Source of the DNA: Dipteris shenzhenensis
Taxonomy: Eukaryota; Polypodiophyta; Polypodiopsida; Gleicheniales
Assembly: GCA_047967505.1 (NCBI GenBank)
Contig: CM106540.1
Direction: 5' to 3' (one strand)
Length of the DNA: 64,000 nt
Below are positions 11,986-24,316 of this stretch, piece after piece (position 1 is the first letter of the stretch; each line of letters opens with the position of its first letter). The notes under the pieces are model-generated. The model was not told where the DNA came from and did no database searches. It saw only the letters and a program-made list of their open reading frames with translations. The position numbers and the translations under genes were made by a program.

Positions 11986-13278
11986 GATGGATGCTGCGGG
12001 TGGGTGTGAGGGTCCTTCTTTCGGTTTGGAGCTTTCGCAAGAGGGAGGTGTGAGTTTGGGTGACGGCATTTTTGCTGAGGGTGTTTCTACGATTTCTTGC
12101 AATCCGAGTGGAGCTTCTGGTATGTTCTGTTTCTAGAGATTGATGCTCGAGAGCTTGCTCACTTGTTTGAGAGTATGCATGAGAGATTTGCTGAGAAGGA
12201 TCAGTGGGCTAGAAATCGATTTGATGCTTGGATGAAATTTTCTAGTTTGGATTTGAGTGTGAGGCTTGAGGACTTGGATTTTCAGGTGCTTAATAGTATG
12301 CTTGAGAAGTTCTTCATGCAAGTGCTTAAGATGAATGGAGAGTTATTTCCTTCAAAGTCCTTGATGGCGATGTTTCGTGCATTTGGCTAGATGATTACGA
12401 GAAAGCAAGGACTGCACATTGTAGAAACTGGAGTTGAGGAGATTCTGTTCGATGTTACGAATAATCCTATCTTTTCCGAGGCCCGTCGATGTATTGAGAT
12501 GATTTTGTTGAGTAAGGTAGTTTTTGGGTTTAGGGTTACGGGGCATAAGAGGGCATGCAAGACATTGAAAGTGTGAAAGTTCATACAGCTCTGGAGTTGG
12601 CCGGGAATTAAATTGACGAGAATGGTTGTTTGCACAAATATGATGATGTTCTCAAGAAGAATCTGGAGGTTTACTGTAGGAAGTTTGATGGTGTGTTTTC
12701 TAGGGAATTCGAGGTTTTCCAGTTGCTGGTGCAGGTGATGGCGTTGATTCGGGTCCGAGAGTAGCTAGTTTGGTGGTTGTGGATGAAGTTGGTCTGTGTA
12801 CTTCTACTGCATCTATGGGTGTTTCTGAGGATTTGGTTGATGTTTGTGATGGATCTAGATCTGTTGGTGGCAATTCAACATCTATTCTTTCAGTTGGTGC
12901 TTCTAGAGTTTCTGGGACTACTTGTCTTGCAATTGGTGGTGTTGGATCTATTTCTGGTGCTGGCAGTATTATTGTTGTTGATAATGCTTTGGGTGGTAGT
13001 GGAGTTCTTCTGGTTCGTGTTGATTCTGTGGGTGAACGTGATGGAGATGGAGTTCGTGATGTAGGTGTTTCGATTGTTCCTATTGAACGATCCGGTTGGA
13101 ATGTTTGCGATTCTTTTGATGATGAGATGTTTGTCAAGCTCACCGACGTTTCATGAATGGAGCAGCTTTACGAAGTTGTTCATGTGAATTTTACTAGAGG
13201 ATCTCTTGTATCTGGCGCTGCTTTCAAGGACTGTGTTTTCAATATTAGTGTTGATGCTTCTTCAGCTCTGCTGTGAAG
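11986..13278 (+). pseudogene. Decayed protein-coding sequence of unknown family
   Basis: A chain of plus-strand open pieces in different frames looks coding rather than random. The first starts at an ATG at 11986 (MDAAGGCEGPSF). A helical, charged piece lies at 12097-12390 and is followed in the same frame, after a stop, by 12391-12576. A third piece in another frame around 12590-12720 reads LELAGN then ENGCLHKYDDVL. A Gly/Val/Ser-rich piece lies at 12770-13156, and the last (13157-13278) starts MEQLYEVVHVNF and ends at TGA. The frame changes and stops mean it cannot make one protein unless introns or sequencing errors are involved. A polyadenylation-like aataaa lies near 13409. I do not recognise the family; a retroelement gag-like protein or a decayed retrocopy of a host gene are both possible. 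Confidence 0.4.
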
Positions 13279-13667
13279 AAGCAATAGTAGGATGAAGAAG
13301 AAGAGCTTATACTGCATTTTTGTATCCGGTTCTCCGGTCAATTTTTCATGTACATATTTTGCGGCCTATGTGGCTTTCTTTGTTCCGGTGATCCGGTGAA
13401 CCTTTTAATAAATGTTTGTAAATATCAAAATGACACATGGTTTGTTTTTATTGGTTTTTATTGTCATTTTTAATTTTAATTTATGTTATATTTGGTTTGT
13501 CTTATGTGTCATGGTTTGGTGAGTTTTAGGTGTTGATGTGTTGATAGGAGATTGTTGTGATTTTTCAGTTAGCTTTTGCTGGAGTTTTGTGTCTGTAGAT
13601 TCTGTATTCTCGGGTCGCATGAATGGATGGCTGAGATTATATCTCAGTCAACTAGCAACCTTGACAC
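13279..13667. other. Probable 3' trailer of the decayed gene, then spacer
   Basis: T-rich sequence with tccggttctccgg and gttccggtgatccgg phrases and an aataaa, consistent with a 3' untranslated region of the preceding plus-strand unit. The CAF1 5'-flank copy begins abruptly at about 13668. Confidence 0.35.
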
Positions 13668-14580
13668 TCGCAGAAGCATTCTTGGTCTGAGTCATCGGAG
13701 AGCATCTACTCTCTCGGAAAGTGCCAAGATGTGGGACTAAGCAAAGGCCAAAACTATCCAAAAGGTCGACGAGGGAAGGCATAGCGAGGGGGATAGATAT
13801 AAGGCAAGGGTGGAGAGACTGAGTCCTAAAAGAAAGCAGAGGAGATTTTGGTGTTGGTCAGCTGCAAAGAAGAAACGAAACCAAAGCGTAATCCTAAAGA
13901 GAGAGAAAGTGAGGGACGACGGTGCAGAGTAGAGTGAGAACAGGTTGGCATCCTAAGCGTTGACTTGGTCTCCATATCACAACAAGTAAGAGGTTTTTTG
14001 CATTCAAATTTCACCCTCTTTGACCCATAACACAAATTGAGAGGTTTTTGCATTCAAAAATTTCAACCCCACAAAGTCAGTCAAGGCATTCAGCCTTGGT
14101 CCTCAACTGGTCACGTTTGAGTTTCGTCCATTGAGCTACCAAAACACGATTCGAGATTTTGCATATCCAATGGCAAGAGAGTTTGTCCTCCCCACCCCAT
14201 GCATTAATCAATGAATCTGAACCACCTAGAGCCTTCTGTTTCCAAGATTTTACTAGTACGAGTAGCCTAACCCATCTACGAGGGGTTAGAGACCTGCTCC
14301 GTTGGGTCCCAAGATGGTAAAATGCCTACCCCATCTCAATAAGTAGGCACCTCCAACATGAGGCTTGGCTACCACCCCCTACTCCAAGCCTTAGATGTCT
14401 TTCCTACCACCATCACAACAAGCTGTAGCATCCAATGGCATTGATGAGCAAACAATGGGGTAAGTTCCCATTAAGTACCTGCTTGCCCAAAAGAAGATTA
14501 TGGGACATGAAAATGTATAGGTGTACAGGCATCGTAGGTTTCTAATATATGGATAGATATGTAGCCTCAATTGCTAAATA
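13668..14580. repeat. Second, diverged copy of the CAF1 5' flank
   Basis: Matches 8290-9735 block by block in the same order and orientation. Shared landmarks include gcagaagcatt..tggtctgag, taagcaaaggcca, aaaggtcgacgagggaaggc, tagatataaggc, gactgagtcct, aatggca(c/a)gagagtttgtcc, tcccaccaccc-like segments, atgaggcttggctaccaccc and agattatgggacatgaaaatgt. About 500 bp present in copy 1 (roughly 8900-9470) is missing here. No CAF1 coding sequence accompanies it; the CAF1 side abuts the decayed gene at 11986-13278. Confidence 0.85.
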
Positions 14581-15955
14581 GCCTTCAGATCTAGTCACAC
14601 ATGATGGAGTATGAAATGCTTCAAGGATCGAATTTCAATCGCTTCATGTGCTCTAGATATAAAGAAAATATGCCAAATTTCTACGAGTGCATATCATCAA
14701 CCAACAAGTGCCCAAAGTAGCAAAAGCAACGAATCACATCTAGATCTAAAATGGGTTTCTCTCAATGAATACTCTTAGCAAGAACTACTTCGACTAAAGC
14801 CACACCAAATAAAGCATGATTAGTAATCTAAAAACAAGATCATTGATGATTGGGAGTGATCACCAAAAATCTTGTAGCAAGTAGAACCTTACCATTAATA
14901 GTCCCTCTTCCCGCCCTCTCCCCTTTTGTCCCCCTTCCCTCCCTCTCCCCTGTAACACTTGGATGGAGCTGAATATGAATAAGCTGCCTACGGCAACGAT
15001 ATGGTATACCGGTATTTTCCAACCAACAATCCTCATTGCGGGAGAAAGTAGCATGGCACACCTTACTCGACCTAGTGACGGAAACAAACCCCTCAATGGT
15101 GAACTTTAAGTTTGCATGCATGCAAGCTTCATGCCTAAGTTCACTTTGATGCTTTCTAATGAAAAAAAAAATTGAACACATGAGCAACTAGGAAATAAAA
15201 CTTCCTTTACATTCACCAAATGTAACAAATAAGCAAGCCTAGTTAGTGGGATTAGTCCACTTCTCTATAGGTTATTTATTTACGTATGCAACTTTCTCAA
15301 TAGCATCTTCTAGGGTACCAAAAATCTTGAACCAAGTAGAATCTTACCATTAATGATCCCTCCTCCCCCCTCCCTGAGCTTCACTTGAACTTTACAAGTC
15401 TGCATGCATGCAAGCTTCATGCCTAAGTTCACTTTGATGCGAATTGTGTTGCTAGATAACTCTCCTCCCTGCTTGTCATGCTCCCCCTCACCCCTGCCTT
15501 CTCCTCCCCCATGTTTCCCCCTCTCTCCTTCATGCCCCTTCCTGCTCCCTTCCTTCTCACTTTTGCTCCCCTAGCCACCCCTTCTTGCTCCATTGGTCGT
15601 TGTTGGTAGGTAGTGCATTGGCAAGCTGAAGGCTGAGATATTCAGCCCGTCTTGTTTCATGCTAGCTTGGGATGCCCCTATAGGTCCCACGATCAATTGT
15701 GGGAGTTCAAACAATCTCTCAGTAGCTCATGGAGTCCTATTGCAGCTTCAAGGGAGCATGGTTCTAGCACATCTTGGTCTTCAGGAGCTTCTATGTAGGC
15801 TAAGAGCTCATCATTGGGCCAGCCTTTGGTCACCAAGGCCCCAGGCCTGCTCAAGACAATACTCAGGCCACTCTCTTGGCTTGGGGTACTTTGCCTAGCC
15901 TGGGGGATCTTTTTGCGTGTTAGCGAGCCTATCTCTAGAGGGTGACCACATCCAA
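14581..15955. other. No gene recognised; contains a local duplication
   Basis: A segment with ccaaaaatcttg..caagtagaa.cttaccattaat..tccctc (14866-14908) and tgcatgcatgcaagcttcatgcc (15111-15133) recurs in shortened form at about 15318-15445. C/T-rich tracts lie at 14900-14955 and 15470-15590. Minus-strand open frames over the C/T tracts are composition artefacts. Confidence 0.45.
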
Positions 15956-15959
15956 GAGG

Positions 15960-16740
15960 TTGGTAGGGGGTTCTTCTTGCTTCAGTTATGCTCCCGTGAC
16001 ACCACCCACATCCTTGTGAAGTAGAGCTCCCTCCTCCTTGGATCGTATCTTGTGTACTTCATCCCTTTGGACCACGGGTTTGCAATTGGTGACATGGATT
16101 TGACTTGCCACGTGCCATGCTTCTCGGTGACGCTTCGCTTACCAAGGCTTCCGAATAAGTACCAACCCATCTTCCACTCCATTGGGAGAGACTTTGGTAG
16201 AGTGGTGGAGTCGCCACCTAAGAGATGGTATTGTCATGGTAGCAGATGATGGAGTCGCTTGACTCAAGCTGATAGTTGAGAGCCCAAAGACCCTCCTAGA
16301 GGAGATCTTCCTCCAGACTTTTGATGTCAAAAAGTTTACGCAACACATTAAGATCTTAATATTACCAGGCCAGTGCTTATGGTGCAGTTAGATGGGACAT
16401 TTGGCTCATGATTGTCGAAGAGCTCTGGGCAAGGCAGTTCCTACTCAACCCCGTCAAGAGCAACGAGCCACCTTCCCTAACAAAGCACAATGTAGGTTCG
16501 GGTAGCAGATGGAATCCAAGACACCCTAGGTCTTCTAGTGGCTCTAGACCACGGTGGAGCATAGGAAACCTAGCAGGCAAACTTGAAGCATCATTGAAGA
16601 CATGCCAAACTCCCAGAGCAAGCATGGGTAGAGCATGTGGTAGTTCCCCAGTCCTAGTGGACATAGTAATGTCGCCTCAACACGGACCCCAACCCCGTAC
16701 CCTAGAAGAGGAGACCTTTTCAGACGTTTAGGAAGACTCG
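15960..16740 (+). pseudogene. Decayed plant LINE ORF1 (DUF4283-like region plus CCHC knuckle)
   Basis: The frame through 16110-16250 reads RLPRLPNKYQPIFHSIGRDF, which fits the pattern of the DUF4283 region of plant L1 ORF1 (xRLPxLPxxxxxxxxxxxIGxxxG). Further on, 16375-16415 encodes a CCHC-like knuckle, C-x2-C-x4-H-x4-C with residues C, C, H (MGHLAHD) and C, containing one in-frame stop. The tail (16408-16731) is Ser/Arg/Pro-rich, as these proteins are after the knuckle. No intact reverse transcriptase follows. It is a dead fragment. Confidence 0.5.
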
Positions 16741-18111
16741 CCAATAGCAAAGGCCTAGAGAACCTAACCAGGCCACCACATCCCTAGCTCACTAGGTGCT
16801 CAATTGCCTAGAGACAAAGGTACTAGTTTAGTAGCAAGATTTGAGGGGGCCCTAGCCCTAGCAACCATCACCCCAGTTGACCTATCCCCTTCCCTCCCGT
16901 TGGTTTCCCCCCCTCTCTCTCTCAAGATCTTCCCCACTCCCGCTTACCCCCCCGCCATCTTCTCCCCCCCTCCCACCTGATCCTCTAGCTGTAGTCACTC
17001 TCACTACCCACCCTCCCTCTGCCTTTCCTCCCATGTGGTAGTTGCCTATTCCTCCTCCTATCCCCTCCCAAACCTCGACATTGACCATGACCCAAAAGCC
17101 ACCAAGCAAGGGCATAGCTAGGTCTTCCCCCCCCCCCCCCCGTCCCCCCCAAGTTGCGACTTCCCCTTGTCAGTAATCATTTCATGGCCTCTGCCTCTGC
17201 CTCCCTTGCTTCCTCCTCCTCTCTCTTGCCCTCTCCGCTCGCCCTCTCCTTCCCATTCCCCCCAAATTGTGGCTTTCCCCTACTCACAATAGCAATCCAC
17301 CCCCTCTCATCTCCAGAACTCGTCCTCCTCTAAAAATCTAGATGGCTCATTCTTCTAGCGTCTAGGCAGGAGGCCCCATCTTGGGTAACCATTTCCGAGT
17401 GAGTTTTGGAGGCTTGGACCATGGAACTACCTAGAGATCTGGATGAGTAGTCCCTTGGTTTAGAGATGATAGTCATGATCCTGCTACAGCCCAAACAGGA
17501 AGCTCCATCGAAGTGGTTGGCTTTTGCATTCATCCTTTTTGGGGCTTCAACTTTGCCTTCACATGAGAGGAGAAGTGAGCCCCAACTCTTTTTGACTGTG
17601 ATGAAGAAGAAGATGTTTTGCATGATGGAAGAATGGATAGGCCCCCAAGGGATAGATCTTGGGCTCAACCATGGAGACTCTTCTCCTTTTCAGCTGGGGT
17701 TTTGTGGTGGCAGAGAGATCCAATATAGGCTTGGCCATGGGGTTAATATGATTGGTACCAGCGGTGCAGTCTGTTACACACTCGACACTCCACCAATGCA
17801 TAGCCAAGATTGGGATAGAGGTTTATTCATGATGCAATGGGCATAAAGATATGCATGAAACCGATCATGCCTCTAGTATGATGCCATACAGATGCAGATT
17901 ACTCTCCCTTTAGACCCCCTTAGAAAACGCAAATGTCTGAGGTGGTCATGCAGGGTTCTACTCATAAGCAAGTGTTGTTCTCCCACGCATCCTCCTCATG
18001 AGTTGGAGTATCGTGAGTTGCAATGTGCATGGGATCCACGACCATGCATGGCAACAACCATAGTGTTTGATACCTTGCCAAGAGTTATAGAGAGTTGTGG
18101 TAGGTGTTGGG
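16741..18111. other. No gene recognised; C/T-rich low-complexity DNA
   Basis: From about 16880 to 17340 the plus strand is dominated by C and T, including a C run at about 17130-17155. Open frames at 17330-17668 (minus) and 17466-17846 (plus) overlap on opposite strands; neither has a recognisable motif. Confidence 0.4.
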
Positions 18112-18397
18112 GTAAAGGCCAATGGCCCAGTCTATACCCCTTTGTACCATTCATACATAATAAGAGCTTACCTTGATTTGGGTGAGTTAGCACCCACAAT
18201 TTTCAATGTTCACCCTTTCTTTGTTGCTCTCCGATAAGACCTCCTCTCCATCAACTGGTAAAGGCCAATGGCCCAGTCTATACCCCTTTGTACCATACAT
18301 ACATAATTTTCTTTGTTGATCTGGGTGAGTTAGCACCAACAATTTTCGGTGTTCTCCCTTTCTTTGTTGCTCTCCGATAAGACCTCCTCTCCATCAA
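18112..18397. repeat. Tandem duplication of about 146 bp
   Basis: Units at 18112-18257 and 18258-18397 share aaaggccaatggcccagtct, tgtaccat(t/a)catacataat, gggtgagttagcacc and gataagacctcctctccatc. They differ by a few substitutions and one small indel. Confidence 0.9.
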
Positions 18398-19524
18398 TAG
18401 GATGCTCAATGGAACTTTTCTTAATATAAGAGCATATTTTTTTAGCTGCAAATGTTAGACATAGGCATCCTCCTTTTAGAGAGAGGCCTAAAGGTGTTTC
18501 CCCCGTGATACACAAGAGCAGTGAGGTTTGCATTTCAATTTCCCAGGTAGTGACTATAGATGTGTAGGACCAAGGGAAACTACTGCAGGTAGGGCAGTAT
18601 GGATGGGCCTATGCTTGAGAGACTCTTGGATAGGCATTCTAAACGTGTACACCCCTACTTGTAGGCACAAAGCCTTTTTGATGTCAAGATAGAGATGCTA
18701 TTTTCCTTCAATGGCTAGATATGTGTAAACATCTATTTGACGAAGACTTCTACACATATCCAACCCTTAAAGAGAATAGAATCTTTTTTTGCGTGTATAT
18801 ATAGAATGATTCTGAATAAATTGATGCATCCTATACTATCTAGGATACATGCTTCATATGTAACATAGCACTTGTAATGATTTAACGATCTCATTTAAAG
18901 TGTTAATTCGATATTTTTTTGATCTCATATTCAAGTTTGGAATGTGTATTATTTCTTGGAAACCAAGTTTATCAAATTCCATTAGAGAATGCATAAGTTA
19001 TGGACAAAGCAAGTTATCTATATACAATAAAGGCCCTAAACCTCACAAAACATGGCTACACCCAAGCTTGCATTAAACCCTTGATGTACTAATTTTTTGA
19101 GGAAGATGTCGATGAGAGCTTGAGGCAATGCACTCCTAGCACAATTGTGGATTACCCCTAAATTTAGTCTTTTTCTAAAATATGAATTAAGCTAAATTTT
19201 CTATTATTTCAAAATTTGGGGGAAAAATAGTATATAGAAAGATAGAATAATCCACTACTTAGGCTAGTCATAGACTTATAGAGACCATATTTATCATACA
19301 CCCTATGCACCTTGCAAGCAAGGCCATGTAGAATAAATGCATTGCCCAAGGCTACTGATAGAACACTAAATTATAAATAGTGTGCAAGCATTCAATTGTT
19401 GACTCTACTCCATATGTTCTTTGGATCATTGATGAGTGGTTATACAAAGGCTATGCATAGAGGTGAAAGAGGCAATGAAGTTGGCAAATGTGTGACACAT
19501 GTTAGGGGAAGCCATTTAAACTCA
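18398..19524. other. No gene recognised
   Basis: A/T-rich DNA leading into the satellite array. No open frame longer than about 70 codons stands out and no motif is visible. Confidence 0.4.
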
Positions 19525-21487
19525 CATGGTCAATCGAGCATTAAATACTATTTTTGTTCTAGTCTCATGCACATCCGTCAAAAAACACGCTGCTAGGTAT
19601 GTTATCCGATCAAGCACTTATGGGATGCGCGTACCGCTTTGCATATAAGTCTATTCCACCTAGTTGAAGGTGTGTGCAAAGTATCGTGTCCATCGGATAT
19701 GCTCTGCATGGTTGATCGAGCATTAAATACCATTTTCGCCTCGCCTTAGTGCCATGCACATCCGTAAAAAAACACGCTGCTAGGTGTGTTATCTGACCAA
19801 GTACTTATCGGATGGGTGTGCCTCATTGCGAACATTTTAATACCACCTAGCTTGAGGCGTATGAAAAGTTTTGTGCGCATCAGATATGCTTTGCATGGTC
19901 GATCGAGCATTAAATACTATTTTTGCTCTAGTGTCATGCACATCCGTCAAAAAACACGCTGCTAGGTATGTTATCCGATCAAGCACTTATGGGATGGGCG
20001 TGCAACTTTGCATGTAAGTTGATTCCACCTAGTTGAAGGTGTGTGCAAAGTATTGTGCCCATCGAATATGCTTTGCATTGTCGATCAAGCATTAAACACC
20101 GTTTTTGCCTTGGTGTCATGCACAACCATGAAAAAACACGGTCCTAGGTGTGTTATTCAAACTAGTACTTATCCGATGGGGGCTCTAGTTTGCACGTAAG
20201 TCCGTTTCAACTAGGTTGAGGTGTGTGCAAAGTATTGTCACCATCGGATATGATTTGCATGGTCGATCACGCATTATACACCGTTTTCTCCTTAGTGGTA
20301 TGCACATCCGCAAAAAAAGACGCCCTTAAGTATGTTATCTGACCAAGTACTTATCGGATGGGTGTGACTCTTTGACAACATTTTAATACCACCTAGGTTG
20401 AGGTAGAGGAAAAGTATTATGCCCATCGGATATGATTTTCATGGTCGATCGAGCAATAAATACCATTTTTGCCTTAGTGCCATGCACATCCGTAAAAAAA
20501 CACGATGCTAGGTGTGTTATCCGATCAAGCACCTATGCGATGGGAATGCCACTTTGCATGTAAGTCAATTCCACCTATTTAAAGGTGTGTGCAAAGTATC
20601 GTGCCCATCGGATATTCTTTGCATGGTCGATCGAGCATTAAATACCATTTTTGCCTTAGTGCCATGCACATCCGTAAAAAAACACACTGCTACGTGTGTT
20701 ATCTGATCAAGCACTTATGCGATGGGTGTGCCACTTTGCATGTAAGTCAATTCCACCTAGTTGAAGGTGTGTGCAAAGTATTGTGCCCATCGGATATGCT
20801 TTGCATTGTCGATCAAGCATAACACACCGTTTTTGCCTTAGTGTCATGCACAACCATATAAAAACACGGCCATAGGTGTGTTATTCAAATAAGTACTTAT
20901 CAAATGGGGGCACCACTTTGCACGCAAGTCCGTTTTAACTACGTTGAGGTGCGTGCAAAGTATTATCACCATCGGATATGATTTGCATGGTCGATCACGC
21001 ATTATACACCATTTTTTCCCTAATGATATGCACATCCGCAAAAAGACAGGCCATTAGGTGTGTCATCTGACCAAGTACTTATCGGATGGGTGTGCCTCAT
21101 TGAGAACATTTCAATACCACCTAGGTCGAGGCATACAAAAAGTTTTGTGCCCATCGGATATCCTTTGCATGGTCAATCGAGCATTAAATACTATTTTTGC
21201 TCTAGTGTCATGCACATCCGTCAAAAAACACGCTACTAGGTATGTTATCCGATCAAGCACTTATGGGATGGGCGTGCCGCTTTGCATATAAGTCTATTCC
21301 ACCTAGTTGAAGGTGTGTGCAAAGTATCGTGCCCATCGGATATGCTTTCCATGGTTGATCGAGCATTAAATACCATTTTTGCCTTAGTGCCATGCACATC
21401 CGTAAAAAAACATGCTGCTAGGTGTGTTATCTGACCAATTACTTATCGGATGGGTGTGCCTCATTGCGAACATTTCAATACCACCTA
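19525..21487. repeat. Satellite array, monomer about 182 bp, roughly 11 copies
   Basis: The phrase (c/t)atgcacatccg or catgcacaaccat recurs at about 19566, 19753, 19935, 20118, 20299, 20481, 20663, 20845, 21027, 21209 and 21391, a spacing of 181-187 bp, mostly exactly 182. Every monomer has an A run after the phrase, then gtgttat(c/t), acttat, ggatgg, ttgca, accaccta-type and catcggatatg boxes, and ends in gcattaaatacc. Monomers fall into types: those with cattgcgaacatt (B), those with tttgcatgtaagtc(a/t)attcc (A and A'), and those with gggggc and cacgcattatacacc (C). The last monomer breaks off at accacctag, 21487. Short A/T-rich frames in the array are not genes. Confidence 0.95.
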
Positions 21488-23149
21488 GAGGCAATTTTAA
21501 CAATTTCAAGTTTAGGAAGGACAAGCAAGAGGGTGCATCATTCTCAAAGATGCCAGCAGCCAGGAGTAGGTGGGAGTAGTCTATTTTCACAATATGTGGT
21601 AGGGATCCATCACGAGGTAGAGTTCTCTAGACTTTGAGGTAGTCTCGGTTTCTCCTTTGAGCAACACAAACATGATGCCTCCTAGAGAGGCTAGAGAGGC
21701 TAGAAAGGTTTTATGTGGGAGGCATAGGGGACCATGATGTCAGACCATGGGTCGACCATGATGTTTGATGATGCTCTGATAGTCTTACACCTTGAGAAGC
21801 CACATCATGGGCTCCCCAAAAGAGGCATCCATATTGCTAATGCCTTGTTGCAGAAGCAGGAGGTACATGAGGTGGTTGTAGAGATTCAGCGACAACCCAA
21901 GACCATTTTAGAGGTTGGTTGGGCCCTATGGATAGCAGATGCAATCCAAAGCAGCAATGAGGAGCTCCACTCTCAGGATCTATGCCATCATCACATCCTT
22001 CAGGCGCACAAGAGATCTTTGAGTCATGGCTTAGCTTCCATCGAGCATCTAAGAGAGCGAGAGCCATGTTTGCAATGGCTTGTAGATAGACACGAGTGTG
22101 CATGGTTGGACCTCCAAGACACTGATATCTTCGTGTAGAGTTCTCTTATCAACCATCTAGGGCTTAGTGGGTGTAGCAAGGAGATAGGATGACCACACAT
22201 CCCAACAGTGCTATCCCAATTAAATGCATGCCATTCCTCTTTCCAAATGAAGTTACAGATCTATCTATCCAAGTCTTTCAAAGAATTATATAAAGAAGGT
22301 AAAATTGACAGCACATATACTACAAAAGAAGACATAATGTGTTTGGCAACTGTGATTCTACTTGCCAGTGAAAGCTTCTTACCAGACCATTTAACAACCT
22401 CCATATTTTTGCAAGGGTAGAGCATTGACACTAAGCCTCCCTTCTCCTTCCTCTCCTTTTCCCTCGCTTGTCCTCTTTTCTTAGTTGTGAGACATCTCGT
22501 GTTGGCTTTGTATCATTTCTTACAAAAAATTATTAAGGCAATGATACATACAAATAAAAATATTTTCATCATCTTTCTTGCTAGGACATTCACAATAAAA
22601 TTTTCTTATTTTTCCATGCCTATGTCAAAAGCCATGGATGATCCTATCCACATAGGTCTACATCTTCTTCTCATGCCTACATGGCAGCTATTTTGATCCC
22701 CCCATTGTATGCAAGCTTACGTAAGCACCATCTCCACATTTTCTCCTCAATTGTGAGGCTTGCAAATGGGACAATGGCCATATATCCTATGAGAACAAGC
22801 CAAGTACCTCTCCTTAAAGTACTACCATTATAGTGCTCCCATCAACATACCTCCAACACTTCAGCCAATGCTAATCACTAAGGCATATTGAGCTTTAGAG
22901 TGACAATTTATGTCTCCATCCCTAATGATGAACACAACCTCAACCTCAACATGCACCTTAGATAATGTTTTAAAACTTTTGACCTATAATATCCTGATCT
23001 ACAAGTCTACTAGGTTATTTAGCCATGCCTAAATATTGGGCATGAGCAGTATCACATGTTGATCTCAAGGATACTCATGGTAACCACCAAGAATGGCTAC
23101 TTGATGACCATAATTTCCTTTTAATTTCAAAATTCATCTTCCTTGGCTT
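21488..23149. other. No gene recognised
   Basis: The plus-strand open frame 21734-22138 (134 codons) has mixed, protein-like composition but no motif I recognise; it starts 240 bp after the satellite array. The rest is A/T-rich and without structure I could identify. Confidence 0.35.
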
Positions 23150-23760
23150 GTCCTTCCTTTTCCTTTTGATCATCCTTTTACTTTTGATAGTCCTTCACCA
23201 AATGTCTAGGCATGTCACACTAATAGTACTCGTTTTCTTTTTCTTACTCTTCCTTTTTCTTTTGATAGTCCCTCATCACTAGATGTCTAGGCATGTCCCA
23301 ATAGTAGAACTTCTTCTTGTTTTCTTGCTTTTCCCCTTAAAAGAGTCACCATCCTCAAAAGACTCACTACCTTCTTTATTGTTAAAGGCCTTTCTTTTCT
23401 CAACTAGCATATGCTTAATGTATCTACCATTGTTGGTAGCACTAAATGCCCTCTCAGCTTGCTAGCATCCTCACATAGTTTCTACCTTGCTTTGTCTTGA
23501 ATCAACAAGGGAACAAGATTATTAAAGTTCAATGGCTTTGATCTTTCTCTAAAAATGAGGGTCATTACCAACCCATTGTAGCTTTTAGCCAACTGATTAC
23601 TATCCATCTTTTGAACAATCTAGGCCAATTGATCCTTAAACAGTTTACCTAGACTAAATATTCACCTACATGGTCAAAATATTCCACCTTCAACAAGAAT
23701 ATACATTTTCAAAGAAAATTAAAAATACGCATATAAGCTCTCTCATATAGGTCACACAAT
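23150..23760 (-). pseudogene. Decayed Ty1/copia gag fragment
   Basis: On the minus strand, the frame through 23660-23490 reads VQKMDSNQLAKSYNGLVMTL and then LNFNNLVPLLIQDKAR, which fits the copia gag pattern (VMTLL..LP, then LTxxxLxxLLLQEExR). Just downstream, two tandem knuckle-like segments (about 23260-23195 and 23330-23275) read CDMPRHLVKDYQK and WDMPRHLVMRDYQ, resembling a CCHC box that has lost cysteines. Stops interrupt the frame. No protease or RT follows nearby. Confidence 0.5.
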
Positions 23761-24316
23761 ATCATCTAGGTTTTGGATGCAGGCACTACAAGCAAAATGG
23801 GCAAAAGCACTAATCAAAAGTCATCCCTATTGTTATTGAGAGGACCCCACCATCCCTTAGCAGTTATGTCAAAAGAATTATCCAAAAAGATATCATAGAG
23901 AAAGAGCACTTGAACATGTTGACCCCCTCTGCTCTTAGATAGTCTATTTATAGGGTAGCTTGCTTTAAGGTGACTGCTCTCTTAGAGCACTCATAAGAAC
24001 AATTGCATATTTAGTCTTCCATATCCATTCCTTATTAACATCCCAAGGCTCTTCATTTTCCAACTACAAGGCCATTTGTTGGTCCTTAATCTCATGAATA
24101 TAGTTATAAGCAATGATACATTATGATATCCAAAATATATGGTGTACTCTATGAAGATACTCTGATTTGTGGATCCTTGAACTAATTATAGACTACACAT
24201 CTTGTTCCAAACTAGGATTTTTCTGCTGGATCCAAATTGGTTAGATGCAAACTACATTAAACTAGGATTTTTTATTTGGACGATGGTGAATCCAAACTAT
24301 ATGTATCTAAAATACA

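Noticed and set aside
12133-13143. Minus-strand frames opposite the decayed gene, including a Pro/Thr/Ser-rich 147-codon one
   Set aside because: They are the reverse complements of the plus-strand coding pieces, whose Gly/Val/Asp codons read as Pro/Thr/Ser on the other strand.
19525-21487. Possible CRISPR-like array
   Set aside because: The units are long, continuous and diverged along their whole length, with no short constant repeat separated by unique spacers. It is a satellite in plant DNA.
19396-21637. Several 60-78 codon frames in the satellite array
   Set aside because: They recur with the 182-bp period and are by-products of the repeat.
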